Source: Verrucomicrobiota bacterium
GTDB taxonomy: Bacteria; Verrucomicrobiota; Verrucomicrobiia; Opitutales; Oceanipulchritudinaceae
DNA length: 9,560 bases
Reading direction: 5' to 3'
Assembly (NCBI GenBank): GCA_009908535.1
Contig: JAAAOD010000269.1
Coordinates: 1-9,560, forward strand
Shown one piece after another: positions 6,625 through 9,560 of this stretch. A model generated the notes under the pieces. The model made no database searches, had not been told where the DNA came from, and was given only the letters and a program-made list of their open reading frames with translations. Each line of letters begins with the position of its first letter. The first letter of the stretch is position 1. The position numbers were made by a program, and so were the translations under genes.

Positions 6625-9560
6625 ATGAAAATAAAGATTCCCAGCATTGCTGCCGTGGCCGCCCTCGCCGGCACCATGGGCAGTACCACCGCGACGGCGT
6701 GGACCATCGCGGCGGACCACTTCGGCGCCTATGAGAACGGCGTCGCGGTCAAGGACCAGACCCCGCAGGGTGGTTTCGGCTTCGCCACGGCGTGGACGGA
6801 AACCGCCAGCAACCAGTTCTGGACCCCCCTGTACGGAGCCTCCACGATGGAGACTTTCAACGCCACTGTACCCCAGGACGGGGAAGCGGTCATTTCCGGG
6901 GGAGGACGCCACATGCGGACCCTCACTCATGCCCAGGATGAAGGCGTCGTCTACGCCTCCGCCTTGATGATAAATGTCGGCGGCGCGACGGGCTCTAACC
7001 AGCTCCACATCAATTCCGATACCCCCATTCTCGACGCGGAGGGCGACGTGCAGAACGGCCTCGCCGACCTCATCGGCGGCGTACGCTACCACAACGGGAT
7101 CCTGCAGATCATCGACACGAGCTTCGCGCACGTGCCGGATGATCCGGAAACCGAAGATATTGACGAACGCCGCAACATCTCCGAGGTCGGGCTTATTCCC
7201 GGCAACGACGGCCTCACCGACGATGATCCGCCTGAAACCGCTTATAATGAGTACTACCTCCTCGCGGAAACCTATTTGGACCTTGCCGGACGGGACGATC
7301 CGATGGCGACGGACATCCTCTGGGTAATGAAATACGACATCGACGCGAGCACGATGAGCTACTACGCGTTTCTTCCCGGCGATGATCTGACGCCGGAAGG
7401 CGCCAGCTACTCCGTGGAGGACCATCCGGTCAACGCGGCCCGCAATCTCCCCCTCGGGAATATCTCCATCGCGGCATGGGGCGAGTCCGTTGCCTATGAA
7501 TTCGTACGGGTCGGCTCGAGCATGGAAGACGTCGTGCCCAGCACGAACATGAAGGCGATGGCCCCGCAGGTGCGTTCCCCCATCACCGTGGACGGCGTCG
7601 TCGATGACGCCTGGAGCAACATTCCTTCGCAGGGATACGGTCTCCAGCACGCCGAGGAGCAGCCCGTGGACGATGCCGACCTTTCGGGCATGTGGAAAGC
7701 GGCTTGGGATGCCGACAATCTCTATCTGCTCTTTGAAGTCACCGACGATGAGCACTTCGAAGATCCCGACGGCGACCGGGAAGACCAGGTGGAATTCTGG
7801 ACCGACGCCAATTTCGCCCGCAACCACACCGATGGGGGCTGGCCGCCGCATTATGACAACAAGGATACGCAGTGGATAACCCGTTTCGTGGACGGTGACG
7901 GCGATGGGTTCGCCGACCGCTGGCAGCATAGCGGCAGCGCCCTGCCCGACGACCGCACCGACCTCGCCGCTCTCGGCCTCGATGGTGACAACGGCCAGGA
8001 CACGCTCTCCGTGGCCGGCGTTGTCGATGGCACCTCCAAAGTCGTGGAAGTCTCCGTGGCCTGGGAAGACCTCGGCATGGACGGACCTCCCCGCCTCGGC
8101 CAGCTGATCGGTTTCGAGACCCAGCTGAACGACCGCGACGCGACGACCGGCGATGATCCGGAAACCGGCGATCCGCTGTTTGAATCGGACGGCAAAGCCG
8201 CATGGGCCGACGGAAACAACCGCGCCTGGATCTCCCCCTCCTCCTTCGGCGTTCTTGAGTTCATGCCCCCGACGACGCCCATTTACAGCTATCATTTCTC
8301 CGACCTCACCATCGACGAAACGGTGACCGGGGAAACCGGAGCTGCCGATGAGGTCTGGGCGGGACCATGGACGGAAGTCTGGAACGCCACCAACGCCGCC
8401 GTCGGCGCGGAGATGGACGCCTATCTCGGCGATCTCATCCAGGACGGTCATGGGATGAAGGCGCTCGAACTCGGCCGCCTCGCCCGCACCTTCAACGACA
8501 CCTTTGACAGCGGCCAGGTCTGGACCTCCTTTGTCATCGGGAATGACACGGGTTCCACCCAGCTCTGGATGGGCAACACGGAGACCTTCGATCAGAATGA
8601 CAGTTCCGGCATCGTGGCCGGTGTGCGCATGCACAACGGTTCCCTGCAGGTGATCGATCCGACCCTCTCCAGCACGAACCGGGAAAACTACGTCAACACC
8701 GGCGTGTTCCCGAACGAACCTGTTCTGGTCGTCAATCAGCTGGACTACGAGAATCAGGTCATCACCTACTGGATCTTCGAATCCGGCCTGCCCATCGATC
8801 CCGCCAGTCCCTCCTCCCTCTACCAGATTGAAATGCCGCAGGCATTGCCCATGGAACCCTACAGTGGAATTGCCTGGGCCGGCTTCTTCTCCGATGCCGT
8901 CCTTTCCAATTTCCGCGTCGGCGATCAACTCAGTCAGGTTGTTCCCTCCACCGGAATGCAGTACGGCTGCCCGATCCTCGTGAACGAACTGCACGAAGCC
9001 GTCACCCTCGATGGAAGCGTGACCGACTTCGCATGGGAACGCACCAACGGACTGACCGTGGATACCTTCTTCTCCGATGACGGAGCCAATGTCCCGCCGG
9101 TGGACCAGCTGGACTATTCCGGCGCTTTCCACACCGGCTGGTATGACGGAATGCTCTACATGGCGGTCATTGTCGATGACGACGACGTGCGCAACATCGT
9201 TGAGGACGGCAACCGGGATTCCGTCGAGGTCTACCTCGATGGCGACAACAGCGACAGCGAAAGCCTTGGCTGGCCCACGAACTATGACGAGGTGGATGAC
9301 TTACAGCTCATTTTTCCCCTCAATGCCGACAATCCCGCCGGAGCGGACATCACCGGTGCCTGGTTCGAAAACCCGACCGGTAACCCCGATGGCTACAAAG
9401 GCGCCATGGGAGCCAATGAAGGCCAGGATTTCGAGGGAATCGACGTGAGTGCTTCCATGACGGAAACCGGTTACATCCTCGAAATCGCCCTCGACATGGC
9501 CGTTGTTCCCGGCCTCGACACCTTCGTCAACGAAGGGCTGATGGGCATGGACGTCGCCAT
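6625..9560 (+). CDS. secreted CBM9-like repeat protein (3' truncated by window edge)
   Basis: The frame opens at ATG 6625 and has no stop through the window end: 978 codons and counting. The start is supported by a signal peptide (MKIKIPS, an Ala-rich core, cleavage after TATA at residue 25). The mature part has two tandem module pairs. Pair 1: a beta-sandwich-like region (about 26-312) and a CBM9-like domain (about 316-548) with ITVDGVVDDAW, WDADNLYLLFEVTDD and DQVEFW. Pair 2: about 553-780 and 785 onward, with VTLDGSVTDFAW, WYDGMLYMAVIVDD and DSVEVYLD. CBM9-like domains bind sugars in extracellular enzymes and surface proteins; I see no catalytic domain in the visible part. The protein is strongly acidic, contains a DGDGDGFAD Ca-site-like loop (423-431), and has a single Cys (C782). 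It probably binds a polysaccharide at or outside the cell surface, working with the divergently encoded GH-A enzyme. The missing C-terminus may hold more repeats, an enzyme or an anchor. Binding specificity is unknown. Confidence 0.8.
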   Translation, partial: MKIKIPSIAAVAALAGTMGSTTATAWTIAADHFGAYENGVAVKDQTPQGGFGFATAWTETASNQFWTPLYGASTMETFNATVPQDGEAVISGGGRHMRTLTHAQDEGVVYASALMINVGGATGSNQLHINSDTPILDAEGDVQNGLADLIGGVRYHNGILQIIDTSFAHVPDDPETEDIDERRNISEVGLIPGNDGLTDDDPPETAYNEYYLLAETYLDLAGRDDPMATDILWVMKYDIDASTMSYYAFLPGDDLTPEGASYSVEDHPVNAARNLPLGNISIAAWGESVAYEFVRVGSSMEDVVPSTNMKAMAPQVRSPITVDGVVDDAWSNIPSQGYGLQHAEEQPVDDADLSGMWKAAWDADNLYLLFEVTDDEHFEDPDGDREDQVEFWTDANFARNHTDGGWPPHYDNKDTQWITRFVDGDGDGFADRWQHSGSALPDDRTDLAALGLDGDNGQDTLSVAGVVDGTSKVVEVSVAWEDLGMDGPPRLGQLIGFETQLNDRDATTGDDPETGDPLFESDGKAAWADGNNRAWISPSSFGVLEFMPPTTPIYSYHFSDLTIDETVTGETGAADEVWAGPWTEVWNATNAAVGAEMDAYLGDLIQDGHGMKALELGRLARTFNDTFDSGQVWTSFVIGNDTGSTQLWMGNTETFDQNDSSGIVAGVRMHNGSLQVIDPTLSSTNRENYVNTGVFPNEPVLVVNQLDYENQVITYWIFESGLPIDPASPSSLYQIEMPQALPMEPYSGIAWAGFFSDAVLSNFRVGDQLSQVVPSTGMQYGCPILVNELHEAVTLDGSVTDFAWERTNGLTVDTFFSDDGANVPPVDQLDYSGAFHTGWYDGMLYMAVIVDDDDVRNIVEDGNRDSVEVYLDGDNSDSESLGWPTNYDEVDDLQLIFPLNADNPAGADITGAWFENPTGNPDGYKGAMGANEGQDFEGIDVSASMTETGYILEIALDMAVVPGLDTFVNEGLMGMDVA
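6700..8280 (+). repeat. module pair 1 of the CBM9-repeat protein
   Basis: Residues 26-552. The first half carries GVRYHNG-ILQIID (152-164) and ends at VVPSTNM (303-309); the second half is the CBM9-like domain. Compared with pair 2 it has roughly 45 extra residues between the GVRxHNG and VVPST landmarks, around the acidic segment 172-232. Confidence 0.6.
8281..9560 (+). repeat. module pair 2 of the CBM9-repeat protein (cut by window edge)
   Basis: Residues 553 onward. It repeats the pair 1 landmarks in order: GVRMHNG-SLQVID (666-678), VVPSTGM (772-778), VTLDGSV (793-799), the Trp/Leu-Tyr core (839-845), DSVEVYLD (865-872) and D-L-Q (892-894). The CBM9 core aligns with pair 1 at a constant 478-residue offset. 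Confidence 0.6.

Noticed and set aside
6334..9132. Open - strand frame upstream of and continuous with the GH-A gene (total about 1890 codons)
   Set aside because: It is antisense to the CBM9-repeat gene and crosses the divergent intergenic region. The translation has no recognisable domain there, whereas the + strand encodes a signal peptide and two CBM9-like domains. The real start is the ATG at 6333 with a signal peptide.
1..9560. tRNA, rRNA, CRISPR arrays, insertion sequences, phage genes
   Set aside because: I saw no candidate for any of these; nearly all of the window is covered by the four coding regions.

Overview
The window looks like part of a polysaccharide-degradation locus from a GC-rich bacterium of the Verrucomicrobia, most likely Opitutales/Puniceicoccaceae-like. 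This is inferred from three things: the style of the truncated LacI-family regulator, the mix of secreted glycan-active proteins, and a Trp/Tyr-rich C-terminal tail on one enzyme of a kind I associate with proteins of that group. No rRNA or other phylogenetic marker is present, so the assignment is an inference.

Layout. (1) Positions 2-535, + strand: the C-terminal half of a LacI-family transcriptional regulator, cut by the left edge. (2) Positions 547-3372, - strand, converging on the regulator with an 11 bp gap: a GH78 alpha-L-rhamnosidase-like enzyme with no visible signal peptide. (3) Positions 3460-6333, - strand, 87 bp upstream of the GH78 gene and probably in the same transcript: a secreted multidomain glycoside hydrolase with a clan GH-A (GH5-like) fold, then a beta-sandwich, an Ig-like putative domain and the Trp/Tyr-rich tail. 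(4) Positions 6334-6624: a divergent intergenic region with a long interrupted inverted repeat centred almost exactly on its midpoint. (5) Positions 6625-9560, + strand, running off the right edge: a secreted, Asp-rich protein built from two tandem copies of a module pair (a beta-sandwich-like region followed by a CBM9-like carbohydrate-binding domain).

Working model (inference). The large CBM9-repeat protein and the GH-A enzyme are exported and act on or bind an extracellular polysaccharide. The GH78 enzyme removes rhamnose-like units from fragments, possibly inside the cell. The LacI-type protein would sense a sugar and control the cluster. The window has no SusC/SusD-like genes, transporters, mobile elements, tRNAs or CRISPR arrays. 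None of the three visible start regions has a strong, well-spaced Shine-Dalgarno sequence. Long open frames antisense to all the large genes are by-products of the GC-rich codon usage and are not annotated; one of them runs straight through the divergent promoter region and makes the GH-A gene look about 930 codons too long.
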